Source: Streptomyces sp. B21-105
Lineage (GTDB): Bacteria; Actinomycetota; Actinomycetes; Streptomycetales; Streptomycetaceae
Direction: 5' to 3'
Length of the DNA: 64,000 bases
NCBI RefSeq assembly: GCF_036898465.1
Contig: NZ_JARUMJ010000001.1
Location: forward strand, 806,001 to 870,000
In this document: positions 23,962 through 32,432 of the stretch, piece after piece
How positions within the stretch are numbered: the first letter of the stretch is position 1
Layout of the letters: the number at the start of each line of letters is the position of its first letter
Position numbers and translations under genes: made by a program
The notes under the pieces: generated by a model
What the model was told of the DNA's origin: nothing
What the model saw: only the letters and a program-made list of their open reading frames with translations
Database searches by the model: none

Positions 23962-25650
23962 ATGTCCCAGACACTCGCCCATAGCCAGAGCCAGAGCCCG
24001 ACTCTCTCGTCCCAGGTGACGCACGAGGTCACCAATCAGCCGCCGCCGCTCGCTCCGTACGACGCGGCCGACGACGCCGCCCTGCTGGAGGGACTGGGCC
24101 GGGAGGGCGCTGGGTGGGCGGAGGCGGACGTACGCCGGATCGGCCTGCTGGCCGGCGGCGTCGAGGCGCAGGAGTGGGGCGAGCTGGCCAACCGGCATGA
24201 GCCCGTGCTGCGTACGCACGACCGGTACGGCCATCGCGTCGACGAGGTCGACTTCCATCCGAGCTGGCACGAGCTGATGCGGGTCGCGGTCGCCGAAGGG
24301 CTGGCCGGGGCGCCCTGGGCCGACGACCGGCCCGGCGCCCATGTGGCGCGCACGGCGGGCTGCCTCGCGTGGGGGCACACGGACGCCGGGCACGGCTGTC
24401 CCGCGTCGATGACGTACGCGGCCGTCCCGGCGCTGCGCCGCCGGCCGGAGCTGGCCGCCGTCTACGAGCCGCTGCTCACCAGCCGTGTGTACGACCCGGG
24501 GCTGCGGCCGCCCGCCGAGAAGCGCGGGCTGCTCGCCGGGATGGGGATGACCGAGAAGCAGGGCGGCTCCGACGTCCGCACGAACACGACCGCGGCCACT
24601 CCGACGGCCGAGCCCGGGCTGTACACCCTGCGCGGGCACAAGTGGTTCACGTCGGCGCCGATGTGCGATCTGTTCCTGGTTCTGGCGCAGGCGCCCGACG
24701 GCCTGTCCTGCTTTCTCGTGCCGCGCGTGCTGCCCGACGGCACGCGCAACGCGTTCCGCGTCCAGCGGCTGAAGCAGAAACTCGGCAACCGTTCCAACGC
24801 GTCCTCGGAACCCGAGTTCGACGGGACCGTCGCGTGGCTGGTCGGGCCGGAGGGGCAGGGCGTCAAGACCATCATCGAGATGGTCAACTGCACACGGCTG
24901 GACTGCGTGATGATGTCGGCGACGCTGATGCGCAAGACGCTCGTCGAGGCGGGGCATCATGTGCGCCACCGCAGCGCGTTCGGGGCGCGGCTGCTCGACC
25001 AGCCGTTGATGCGCAACGTCCTGGCCGATCTGGCGCTGGAGTCGGAGGCCGCCACCACGCTCACGCTGCGGCTGGCGGGCGCGGCCGACCGCGCGGTGCG
25101 CGGAGACAGCGGTGAGCAGGCCTTCCGGCGGATCGCGACCGCCGTCGGCAAGTACTGGGTGACCAAGCGGGGGCCCGCCTTCACCGCAGAGGCCCTGGAG
25201 TGTCTCGGCGGCAACGGCTACGTGGAGGACTCGGGCATGCCCCGGCACTACCGCGAAGCGCCCCTGCTGTCGATCTGGGAGGGCTCGGGCAACGTCAACG
25301 CCCTCGACGTGTTGCGGGCGTTGACCCGCGAGCCGGCGACCGCGGAAGCCCTGTTCGGCGAACTCGCCCTGGCGCGCGGGGCGGACGCCCGGCTCGACGC
25401 GGCCGTCGCACGGCTGCGCACCCGGCTGGGCGAGGCGACCCCGGCCGGCGCCCGCCGGCTGGTCGAGCAGATGGCCCTCATCCTCCAGGGCTCCCTCCTC
25501 GTCCGGTACGCCCCGCCGGCCGTCGCCGACGCCTTCTGCGCGACCCGGCTGGGCGGCGACTGGGGACACGCCTTCGGCACGCTCCCGGACGGCGCCGATC
25601 TCGGCGGAATCCTCGAGCGAAGCCTTCCGGCCGGTTCCCCTCGCCTGTGA
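23962..25650 (+). CDS. AidB-type acyl-CoA dehydrogenase
   Basis: A 562-residue flavoprotein of the acyl-CoA dehydrogenase superfamily, closest in layout to E. coli AidB (isovaleryl-CoA dehydrogenase and DNA-binding protein of the adaptive response). Seen: GMGMTEKQGGSDVRTNTTAA and GHKWFTSAPMCDLFLVLAQA (FAD/substrate loop), QRLKQKLGNRSNASSEPEFD, and a C-terminal ECLGGNGYVEDSGMPRHYRE with SIWEGSGNVNALD, characteristic of AidB. ATG 23962 has no clear ribosome site, so it may be leaderless or start slightly upstream at GTG 23947. The divergent PaaX-type gene and shared operator suggest acyl-CoA-dependent induction. The substrate is not certain. Confidence 0.85.
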   Translation: MSQTLAHSQSQSPTLSSQVTHEVTNQPPPLAPYDAADDAALLEGLGREGAGWAEADVRRIGLLAGGVEAQEWGELANRHEPVLRTHDRYGHRVDEVDFHPSWHELMRVAVAEGLAGAPWADDRPGAHVARTAGCLAWGHTDAGHGCPASMTYAAVPALRRRPELAAVYEPLLTSRVYDPGLRPPAEKRGLLAGMGMTEKQGGSDVRTNTTAATPTAEPGLYTLRGHKWFTSAPMCDLFLVLAQAPDGLSCFLVPRVLPDGTRNAFRVQRLKQKLGNRSNASSEPEFDGTVAWLVGPEGQGVKTIIEMVNCTRLDCVMMSATLMRKTLVEAGHHVRHRSAFGARLLDQPLMRNVLADLALESEAATTLTLRLAGAADRAVRGDSGEQAFRRIATAVGKYWVTKRGPAFTAEALECLGGNGYVEDSGMPRHYREAPLLSIWEGSGNVNALDVLRALTREPATAEALFGELALARGADARLDAAVARLRTRLGEATPAGARRLVEQMALILQGSLLVRYAPPAVADAFCATRLGGDWGHAFGTLPDGADLGGILERSLPAGSPRL

Positions 25651-25949
25651 GTCGTCGCTCGATTCCGCTTCGTCTTCAGTGACGTGGTGCCGACTCGTGA
25701 TCGGTCGGCGCTCCTTGTACGGCGCGGTGCACCAGGACGGGCGGGTGTACGAGGGGACGCCTCCCGGCGCCGCGCACCGTCGAGGCAGACGCGACGGCGG
25801 TCGCCGCGCCGCGGTCCGCATGGACGGGGCGCCCCCGTTCCCGCCCGGCCGTCGCGTCGCGGCCGTCGCCGCCGGGGCGGCGAAGCAGCCGGTGCGGGAC
25901 CCCCTTGTGCGGGCCGTCCGGCAACGCGGGGAGCCGCCCCGTCGGCGGG
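25651..25949. other. 299-base gap between convergent genes with no recognised feature
   Basis: Lies between the stops of the acyl-CoA dehydrogenase and the Rv1733c-like protein. The frames have no family resemblance or codon signature, and I see no strong hairpin. Confidence 0.5.
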
Positions 25950-26531
25950 TCAGCTCGCCGGACGTCCGCGCAGGGCGTCGAAGCGGGCCCAGTCGATGTC
26001 CCACTGAGCGACCCTGCGGCGCTCCAGGCGGCCGCGCAGGACCCGGCCACCCGCGAAGGGCAGCGCCGCCACGCCGAGGCCCGCCACGCCGCCGACGAGG
26101 GACCCGCGCAGTCTGGCCTGGGCGGCGCTGACGGGTTCGGTCACCATGCGGCCCCGGGGGTCCGTCCAGACCGTGACGGGCGTGCCGGCGGCACTGCCGG
26201 GGCCGACCCTGACCTGGCCGGTGTGCGCGGAGCCGTCCGGCCCCGTCCAGCCCGCCTTCGCCCACACACGGTCGCCGCTCGCGGACCCGCCGGCGGCGGG
26301 CTTGCCGGGTGCCCGGTCGGTCAGACGGCCCGTCAGGGGCCGCCACTCGACGCGCTCGCGCGCGAGCGAGTCCTCGACGGACCCCGCGGTCGCCGCTCCC
26401 GCCAGGACGCCGGCGAGTACGGTCAGCGCCCACACGCCGAGCAGCGCCCAGGACTCCACCATGTCGGCGCGGCGCTTGAGCGGGTTGCGCCGCCAGCGCC
26501 ACAGCCACACCTTCGGACCACGGAACGCCAT
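25950..26531 (-). CDS. Rv1733c-like membrane protein
   Basis: A 193-residue protein with two membrane helices, one near residues 30-48 (LLGVWALTVLAGVLAGAATA) and one near 150-166 (GSLVGGVAGLGVAALPFAGG). The segment between them, about 100 residues, is predicted extracellular. This arrangement and the W-R-R-N-P-L-K-R-R-A-D start match the actinobacterial Rv1733c family, whose function is unknown although the mycobacterial member is a dormancy antigen. ATG 26531 has GGAGG nine bases upstream and is preferred over two upstream Met codons. It is divergent from the Asp-box protein, with 290 bases between that show no clear element. Confidence 0.72.
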   Translation of the reverse strand: MAFRGPKVWLWRWRRNPLKRRADMVESWALLGVWALTVLAGVLAGAATAGSVEDSLARERVEWRPLTGRLTDRAPGKPAAGGSASGDRVWAKAGWTGPDGSAHTGQVRVGPGSAAGTPVTVWTDPRGRMVTEPVSAAQARLRGSLVGGVAGLGVAALPFAGGRVLRGRLERRRVAQWDIDWARFDALRGRPAS

Positions 26532-26821
26532 CGAAGGCATCCTCCTCATGAGCACCTGTACATCCCGGCCGCCCTCCCATACGGGGCGGGCGGGCCCGCT
26601 GCTCAGGACGAGCTCAGGGCGAGTCCCCGCGCCCGCCCTGGGCCCGCTCCCGGCCTGCCCGCCAGGTGTCCCGGCAAGGAAGGCCGAATTTTTGCGCTCA
26701 GAAGCCGCCCGGGCCGCTGTGACCTGCGGCGACGGCGTTCCGGGAGGTGACTGTCAGTGGCGGGGTGCAGACTGGCGGTGTCGAGGACGAAGGCGTCCGA
26801 AACGCAGCGGAGGTGATCGGC

Positions 26822-27910
26822 ATGACCGAGGTACTGCTCGCCGTGGGCACGCGCAAAGGCCTGTTCGTGGGGCGTCGGCGCGGTGGCGCGTGGGAGTTCG
26901 ACGAAGCCCCCTATTTCAACGCACAGGCGATCTACTCGGTCGCCCTCGACACCCGCGGCGACCTCCCTCGGCTGCTCGCCGGCGGCGACAGCGCGCAGTG
27001 GGGGCCGTCGGTGTTCCACTCCGACGACCTGGGCCGGACATGGACCGAACCGGCCGCGCCGGCCGTCAAGTTCCCTCAGGACACCGGGGCCTCGCTGGAG
27101 CGGGTGTGGCAGCTGCATCCGGCGGCGGCCGAGCCGGACGTGGTCTACGCGGGCACCGAGCCGGCTGCGCTCTACCGCTCGCAGGACCGCGGTGAGAGCT
27201 TCGAACTGGTCCGCCCGCTGTGGGAACACCCGACACGCTCCCAGTGGGTGCCGGGCGGCGGCGGGGAAGGGCTGCACACGATCCTCACCGACCGGCGCGA
27301 CCCGCGATCGGTGACGGTGGCCGTGTCGACGGCGGGAGTGTTCCGCACGGCCGACGGCGGGGCGAACTGGGCCCCCGCCAACTCGGGTGTCTCCGCGGTG
27401 TTCCTGCCCGACCCGAACCCGGAGTTCGGCCAGTGCGTGCACAAGGTCGCGCGAGACGCGGCGAACCCGGACCGCCTCTACCTCCAGAACCACTGGGGGG
27501 TCTACCGGAGCGACGACGCGGGCGGGGAGTGGCACGACATCGGCCCCGGTCTGCCCTCCACCTTCGGCTTCGCCGTCGCCGCACACCCGTCCCGCGGTGA
27601 CACGGCGTACGTGTTCCCGATCAACGCCGACGCGGACCGGGTCCCGGCCGACCGCCGCTGCCGGGTCTTCCGCACCGCGGACGCGGGCAGGAGCTGGGAG
27701 CCGCTCTTTGCGGGCCTGCCGCAGGAGGACCACTACGGAACCGTCCTGCGGGACGCGCTGTGCACCGACGACGTCGAGGAGCGGGCCGGCGTGTACTTCG
27801 GCAACCGCAACGGCGAGGTGTTCGCGTCCGCGGACGACGGGGACAGCTGGCAGCAGCTGGCCTCGCACCTGCCGGACGTGCTGTGCGTGCGAGCCGCGGT
27901 GATCGGATGA
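26822..27910 (+). CDS. BNR/Asp-box beta-propeller protein (sialidase-fold, sortilin-like)
   Basis: A 362-residue cytoplasmic protein without signal peptide. Six Asp-box motifs (SxDxGxxW type) are spread along it: SDDLGRTW, SQDRGESF, TADGGANW, SDDAGGEW, TADAGRSW and SADDGDSW, each marking the turn of a propeller blade. The start TEVLLAVGTRKGLFVGR is typical of this WD40/YVTN/BNR-like family, which is widespread in actinobacteria and often annotated as exo-alpha-sialidase. The Arg triad of true sialidases is not apparent, so glycosidase activity is not supported. ATG 26822 has GGAGG eight bases upstream. Confidence 0.8.
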   Translation: MTEVLLAVGTRKGLFVGRRRGGAWEFDEAPYFNAQAIYSVALDTRGDLPRLLAGGDSAQWGPSVFHSDDLGRTWTEPAAPAVKFPQDTGASLERVWQLHPAAAEPDVVYAGTEPAALYRSQDRGESFELVRPLWEHPTRSQWVPGGGGEGLHTILTDRRDPRSVTVAVSTAGVFRTADGGANWAPANSGVSAVFLPDPNPEFGQCVHKVARDAANPDRLYLQNHWGVYRSDDAGGEWHDIGPGLPSTFGFAVAAHPSRGDTAYVFPINADADRVPADRRCRVFRTADAGRSWEPLFAGLPQEDHYGTVLRDALCTDDVEERAGVYFGNRNGEVFASADDGDSWQQLASHLPDVLCVRAAVIG

Positions 27911-28138
27911 GGCGGACCGCACGCGCGCAGGGGCGGGCGCTCGGCGGCCCGGGCGGCTCCGGGTCCCCGACGCGGCGAGCCGTGCGCGCGAAACCGGCGG
28001 TACGGCGAGCACGTCCCCGAGCGCCGGCGGGAGGCACGCCCGCCCGGCATGTCGCACCGGGCACGATGCGCGCGCTCCGTCCAACAGGCCCTGGCCACTG
28101 GTTGATCGCCGCGCCGCGCGTGGCAGTAGGGTGACGCC

Positions 28139-28816
28139 GTGGCACCACGACCCTTGCATGAGATCGTCGAACCGGGGTGGGCCGAGGCCCTTCAGCCCGT
28201 CGCCGGAAGGATCGCCGAGATGGGCGGCTTCCTGCGCGCGGAGATAGCCGCGGGACGCACCTACCTCCCGGCCGGACAGAACGTCCTGCGGGCCTTCCAG
28301 CAGCCGTTCGACGACGTCCGTGTCCTGATCGTCGGACAGGACCCGTACCCGACGCCCGGGCACGCGGTCGGGCTGTCGTTCTCGGTCGCCCCCGAGGTCC
28401 GCCCGCTGCCCGGCAGCCTGATCAACATCTACCGGGAGCTCACCACCGACCTGGGGGTGACCCAGCCGTCCGACGGCGATCTGACGCCGTGGACGCGGCA
28501 GGGGGTGCTGCTGCTCAACAGGGCGCTCACCACGTCCCCGCGCAAACCCGCCGCGCACCGAGGCAAGGGTTGGGAGGAGGTCACCGAGCAGGCGATACGG
28601 GCGCTGGCGTCGCGCGGCAAGCCCCTGGTGTCCATCCTGTGGGGCCGCGACGCCCGCAATCTTCGCCCGCTGCTGGGCGATCTGTCGTCGGTGGAGTCCG
28701 CGCACCCCTCCCCGATGTCGGCGGACCGCGGCTTCTTCGGTTCACGCCCGTTCAGCAGGGCCAACGACCTGTTGGTCCGGCAAGGGGGTCAGCCGGTGGA
28801 CTGGCGTCTGCCGTGA
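28139..28816 (+). CDS. ung: uracil-DNA glycosylase, family 1
   Basis: A 225-residue base-excision repair enzyme that removes uracil from DNA. The water-activating motif [17 protein letters not shown] carries the catalytic Asp68; LLLNRALTT is the uracil-recognition Asn strand; [17 protein letters not shown] is the DNA-intercalation loop with the catalytic His. All family 1 residues are present and the length is standard. GTG 28139 is the start; no strong ribosome site is visible. Its TGA overlaps the next gene as GTGA. The 228 bases before it show nothing I recognise. Streptomycetes often carry two ung genes. Confidence 0.93.
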   Translation: MAPRPLHEIVEPGWAEALQPVAGRIAEMGGFLRAEIAAGRTYLPAGQNVLRAFQQPFDDVRVLIVGQDPYPTPGHAVGLSFSVAPEVRPLPGSLINIYRELTTDLGVTQPSDGDLTPWTRQGVLLLNRALTTSPRKPAAHRGKGWEEVTEQAIRALASRGKPLVSILWGRDARNLRPLLGDLSSVESAHPSPMSADRGFFGSRPFSRANDLLVRQGGQPVDWRLP

Positions 28817-29820
28817 CCTCCGGCGCCCACCCGGGCCCCGGCACCTCGGCCGGCCCCGGCACGGGCATCCTCGCCGTGGATTCGGGCGGTTCGGGAGTGC
28901 GGGTCGCTCTGGGGTCGGCCGGACGGGGCGCTCTGGGCCGGCGTTCGTCCGCGGTGCCCGTGCGCACCGGGGCGCGCGGCATCGACCCGGTGCATCTGAT
29001 GGAGCAACTGGTTCCGCTGGTCAGGGCGTTGGCGGCTGAGACCGGCGCACCGCCGCCGACCACGGCCGTCGTGGGCGTGGCGGGCCTCGCCACCCTGGGA
29101 GCCGCGCTGCGCGCCGAGCTCCCGTCCGCCCTGGCGCGGGAGTTCGGCGTCCGTACGACCGTGCTGGCGGCCGACGCCGTCACCGCCTATGTCGGGGCGC
29201 TCGGGATGCGGCCGGGAGCGGTGGTGGCCGCGGGCACCGGCCTGATCGCGGTCGGCATGGATCTGACGGCCTGGCAGCAGGCGGACGGCTGGGGGCATCT
29301 GCTGGGCGACTGCGGGGGCGGCGCCTGGATCGGCCGGGCCGGGCTGGAGGCCGCGCTGCGCGCCCACGACCAACGCCCCGGCGGGTCCGCGGCGCTGCCG
29401 GCCCGCGCCGAGGAGCGGTTCGGCCCGATGGCCGCCCTGCCCGGGCAGCTGTACCCGCGCCCGGACCGCCCGGCCGTCCTCGCCTCGTTCGCGCCGCTGG
29501 TGGCCGAGTGCGCGCAGGACGACCCGGTGGCGGGCGGCATCCTGCACACCGCGGCCCGGCATGTCGCGGAGTCGGCCGCCGCCGTCTGCCCGCCGGGGGG
29601 TGAGCCGCGGATCGCGCTCACCGGGGGCCTGTTCGCCCTGGGCGACCCCCTCCTCGTCCCCCTGGAAGACGAACTGGCGAGACGGCTGCCGCACGCCCTG
29701 CGGGTGCCCGCCGAGGGCGATCCGCTGGACGGCGCCGTGCGCGTCGCCGCCGGCCTGGCAGCGGGCGCCCTGGGCTTGCCGCGTGAGGAGACGCTGCTGT
29801 CGGTGCTGCCGTCCGGGTAA
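28813..29820 (+). CDS. BadF/BadG-type ATPase, N-acetylglucosamine-kinase-like
   Basis: A 335-residue member of the ASKHA (actin/sugar kinase) superfamily. The first phosphate-binding loop is [14 protein letters not shown], the catalytic Asp lies in [14 protein letters not shown], the second loop is [14 protein letters not shown], and [14 protein letters not shown] plus [14 protein letters not shown] complete the adenosine site. Members phosphorylate GlcNAc or related amino sugars; the closest use here may be recycling of wall sugars, but that is inference. It begins at GTG 28813 and overlaps the ung stop by four bases. Confidence 0.78.
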   Translation: MTSGAHPGPGTSAGPGTGILAVDSGGSGVRVALGSAGRGALGRRSSAVPVRTGARGIDPVHLMEQLVPLVRALAAETGAPPPTTAVVGVAGLATLGAALRAELPSALAREFGVRTTVLAADAVTAYVGALGMRPGAVVAAGTGLIAVGMDLTAWQQADGWGHLLGDCGGGAWIGRAGLEAALRAHDQRPGGSAALPARAEERFGPMAALPGQLYPRPDRPAVLASFAPLVAECAQDDPVAGGILHTAARHVAESAAAVCPPGGEPRIALTGGLFALGDPLLVPLEDELARRLPHALRVPAEGDPLDGAVRVAAGLAAGALGLPREETLLSVLPSG

Positions 29821-29855
29821 TGCATCGTGCGTAGGGAACGTACGTCATGCCCCAA

Positions 29856-29873
29856 AAGGGGGATTACCCCCTT
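29856..29873. terminator. AAGGGGG-ATTA-CCCCCTT hairpin
   Basis: A perfect 7-base stem with a 4-base loop lies 36 bases after the kinase stop. The rest of the 188-base gap up to the CbiX-like gene is less G/C-rich and probably holds that gene's promoter. Confidence 0.6.
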
Positions 29874-30008
29874 CAAGGGCAAGTCGCCTGGAAAACACGC
29901 TGATCACTTCTGATCCGTACGTAACTCATCAGACAAAACCGGACGGATACCGCTCACGTGCACCCTCCCCGAACAGGGGAGCCCAGGAAGCCAGTAACAT
30001 GCGTCGCC

Positions 30009-30932
30009 ATGAGCTCCCCCACTGGGCCCGCGTCCGGCCTGCCAGTACGAATGCCGCGACCTCGCCAGCCCGGGCGGCACCGCCGACCCGAGCCGCTGGC
30101 GGCTCCCGAGGGCGCGCCCGCGCTCGTCCTCGCGGTGCCGGGCTCGCCGAGCGTCGCCACCCGCGGTCTCGCCGAGGAGGTCGTGAGCATCGCCCGCTCC
30201 GAGCTCCCCGGCCTCGACGCGCGCATCGGCTACCTCGACGGGGACGACACCGAGTTCCCCACCCTGCAGTCCGTGCTGACGTACGCCGCCGAGGAGCGCA
30301 CCGCCCGCTTCGAGCAGGCCCGCGCCGCCGGTCTGGACGTCAAGGAGCCCGACGGCCCGGTCGCCGTGGTCGTGCCGCTGCTGGCCGGTCCCGACAGCGC
30401 ACTGCTGCGCCAGGTCCGCCAGGCCGTCATGGAGAGCCGGATCGCGGCCGAGCTGACCGATGTGCTCGGCCCGCACCCGCTGCTCGCCGAGGCGTTGCAC
30501 GTGCGGCTGTCCGAGGCGGGTCTGGCCCGCGCGGACCGCGCCCGGCTGTTCACCGTGGCGACGGCCGCGGACGGCATCATCCTCGCCTCCGTGGGCGGCG
30601 AGGAGGCCGTGCAGGCCGCCGGCATCACCGGCATGCTGCTCGCCGCGCGTCTCGCCGTTCCGGTGATGGCCGCCGCTCTCGACCAGGAGGGTTCCATCGC
30701 CTCCGTCGCCGAGCAGCTGCGCACCTCCGGCTCCCAGCAGCTGGCGTTGGCGCCGTACCTGATCGGCCCGGAGATCGACGCCACGCTGATCGAGGAGGCG
30801 GCCAAGGAAGCGGGCTGCCCCGCCGCCGACGCGCTCGGCCCCTACCCGGCCATCGGCAAGCTCGCGCTGGCCAAGTACACGACGGCCCTCGGCATCGCAC
30901 CGCCGCAGCAGCAGGGCGCGCCGGTCCGCTGA
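30009..30932 (+). CDS. CbiX/sirohydrochlorin-chelatase-like protein lacking the active-site histidine
   Basis: A 307-residue protein with two CbiX-like halves. Chelatases of this family insert Co or Fe into sirohydrochlorin using a His in a HGSR-type motif after the first strand. Here the strand reads LVLAVPGSPSVATRG, with Pro where His is expected, and the second half starts with RLFTVATAADGIILAS, also without His. The hydrophobic core is otherwise kept, and the final PYPAIGKLALAKYTTALGIA is strongly conserved among streptomycete relatives. A catalytic role is therefore doubtful; a regulatory or ligand-binding role is possible. There is no neighbouring cobalamin or sirohaem gene. ATG 30009 lacks a clear ribosome site. 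Confidence 0.75.
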   Translation: MSSPTGPASGLPVRMPRPRQPGRHRRPEPLAAPEGAPALVLAVPGSPSVATRGLAEEVVSIARSELPGLDARIGYLDGDDTEFPTLQSVLTYAAEERTARFEQARAAGLDVKEPDGPVAVVVPLLAGPDSALLRQVRQAVMESRIAAELTDVLGPHPLLAEALHVRLSEAGLARADRARLFTVATAADGIILASVGGEEAVQAAGITGMLLAARLAVPVMAAALDQEGSIASVAEQLRTSGSQQLALAPYLIGPEIDATLIEEAAKEAGCPAADALGPYPAIGKLALAKYTTALGIAPPQQQGAPVR

Positions 30933-30960
30933 GACGCCCGGAACATCCCAGGACGCCGAC

Positions 30961-30994
30961 GAAGGGCTCCCTCCCACCCGGGAGGGGGCCCTTC
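30961..30994 (+). terminator. hairpin after the CbiX-like gene
   Basis: A 15-base stem (one mismatch) around ACCC starts 28 bases past the stop codon. It may also stop the convergent lactonase transcript. Confidence 0.8.
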
Positions 30995-31123
30995 GCGTCA
31001 CGCGCCGGGCAAGCAGGCGGACCGGGCGGGCGGGACGTACCCGCCCCGACACAGGCAGCGACAGGTGAACCGACGACCGGGCCGCGGAGGACGGGGCCAC
31101 GGAGGACGGGGGCGGCTGACCGG

Positions 31124-32185
31124 TCAGTCGAGGACCGGTCGGTCGAGGATCACGCAGGACGCGGCGGGGACCGCGACCGAGCCCGCGCGGCGGGGCAGGC
31201 CGGACGCCGGGTCGAGGGTGAACCAGGTGACGTCGCCGGAGCGCTCGTTGGCGACGTAGAGGAAGTCCCCGGCGGCCGCGAGGGCGAGCGCCCGCGGCCA
31301 CCGCCCGTGACAGGGCACTGTCCCGACGAGCCGCAGCACCTCGCCCTCGGCTTCGACGGCGAACACCGAGAGCACGTCCTCACCGCGGGTGGCGGCCCAT
31401 ACGAAGCGGCCGTCGGGCGAGACGACGAGGCCCGAGGGGTAGGCGTCCCCGGCCGGCGCGCCGGGCAGTACGGCGGCCTCGGCCAGCGGCTTGAGGGAAC
31501 CGTCCGCAGCGTCCCAGCGGCAGACGGTGATCGTCGGCGTGAGTTCGTTGACGACATAGGCGTGCCGGCCCGCCGGGTGGAAGGTCAGACGGCGCGGCCC
31601 GGACCCGGGACGCAGGGCGTGCTCCCGGTGCAGGACGGGCACGCCGTCGCGCAGCGTGCAGATCCGCACGGAGTCCGTGCCCAGGTCCACGCTGACCGCC
31701 CAGCGGCCGCTCGGGTCGGGCTGCACATGATGGGCGTGCGGGCCCTGCTGACGCCGCGTGTGCGGGCCCGAGCCGGTGTGCCGCAGCATGCCGGAGGCGA
31801 CGCGGGCGAGGGTGCCGTCGGCCCGGACCGGGACGGCGGTGACGCTCCCGGAGCCGTAGTTGGCGGTCAGGACATGCCCGTCGAACACGCTGAGGTGGGT
31901 GGGTCCGCTGCCGCCCACCGGCACCGGCGGCCCGGTCGGTTCGGGCACGTCGCCCGTCACCCGGTACGCGGCCACCGCGCCGTCCGCCGTCTCACTGACC
32001 GCGTACAGCGTCTCCCCGGTGGGCGACAGGGCCAGGCAGGAGGGGTCGGGGATGGCGTTCACACTGCTCAGAAGGGTCAGGGCTCCGCTGGTCGGGTCCA
32101 CGTCGGCGACCACGATCCCGGGCCCTCCCGCGGCCGTGAACGAGCCGATGAACGCCCGCCGTCGTCTTCCGCCGAGGTCTGCCAC
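31124..32185 (-). CDS. lactonase-family beta-propeller (6-phosphogluconolactonase-like)
   Basis: A 353-residue seven-bladed propeller of the YbhE/Pgl lactonase type, which hydrolyses 6-phosphogluconolactone in some bacteria. Blade sequences such as AFIGSFTAAGGPGIVVADVD, LSPTGETLYAVSE, HVLTANYGSGSVTAVPV, QGPHAHHVQPDPSGRW and FVWAATRGEDVLSVF match the family; the HAHH and Arg residues are part of the proposed site. Start GTG 32185 is chosen because AGGAGG lies eight bases upstream; an ATG 24 codons earlier (32257) has no ribosome site and adds a low-complexity Ala/Thr stretch. It is transcribed alone, and the true substrate is uncertain. Confidence 0.78.
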   Translation of the reverse strand: MADLGGRRRRAFIGSFTAAGGPGIVVADVDPTSGALTLLSSVNAIPDPSCLALSPTGETLYAVSETADGAVAAYRVTGDVPEPTGPPVPVGGSGPTHLSVFDGHVLTANYGSGSVTAVPVRADGTLARVASGMLRHTGSGPHTRRQQGPHAHHVQPDPSGRWAVSVDLGTDSVRICTLRDGVPVLHREHALRPGSGPRRLTFHPAGRHAYVVNELTPTITVCRWDAADGSLKPLAEAAVLPGAPAGDAYPSGLVVSPDGRFVWAATRGEDVLSVFAVEAEGEVLRLVGTVPCHGRWPRALALAAAGDFLYVANERSGDVTWFTLDPASGLPRRAGSVAVPAASCVILDRPVLD

Positions 32186-32432
32186 CGCTGTCGCCTCCTG
32201 GGTCGCCGCTGCCGCTGTTGACGCTGCCGTTCGGGAGTGACCGTAGCAGTCGATCATCAGGGGTCTAGACCAGGCGCGCTCCGCACAGTCCGCCGACTGC
32301 CCTTCGCGCCACCCGACGGCCTCCCGACGGCCTGCCGACGGCTTCTCGACGCCCGCTCGACGACCTCCCCGGCACCGCCGGCCGCCGTCCCACGGTCGCA
32401 CGGCCCGCCGATGAGGCCGGCACGCGCGCGTG

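Noticed and set aside
26822..27910. Calling the Asp-box protein a sialidase
   Set aside because: Only the structural Asp-boxes are visible; the catalytic Arg triad and a secretion signal are not.
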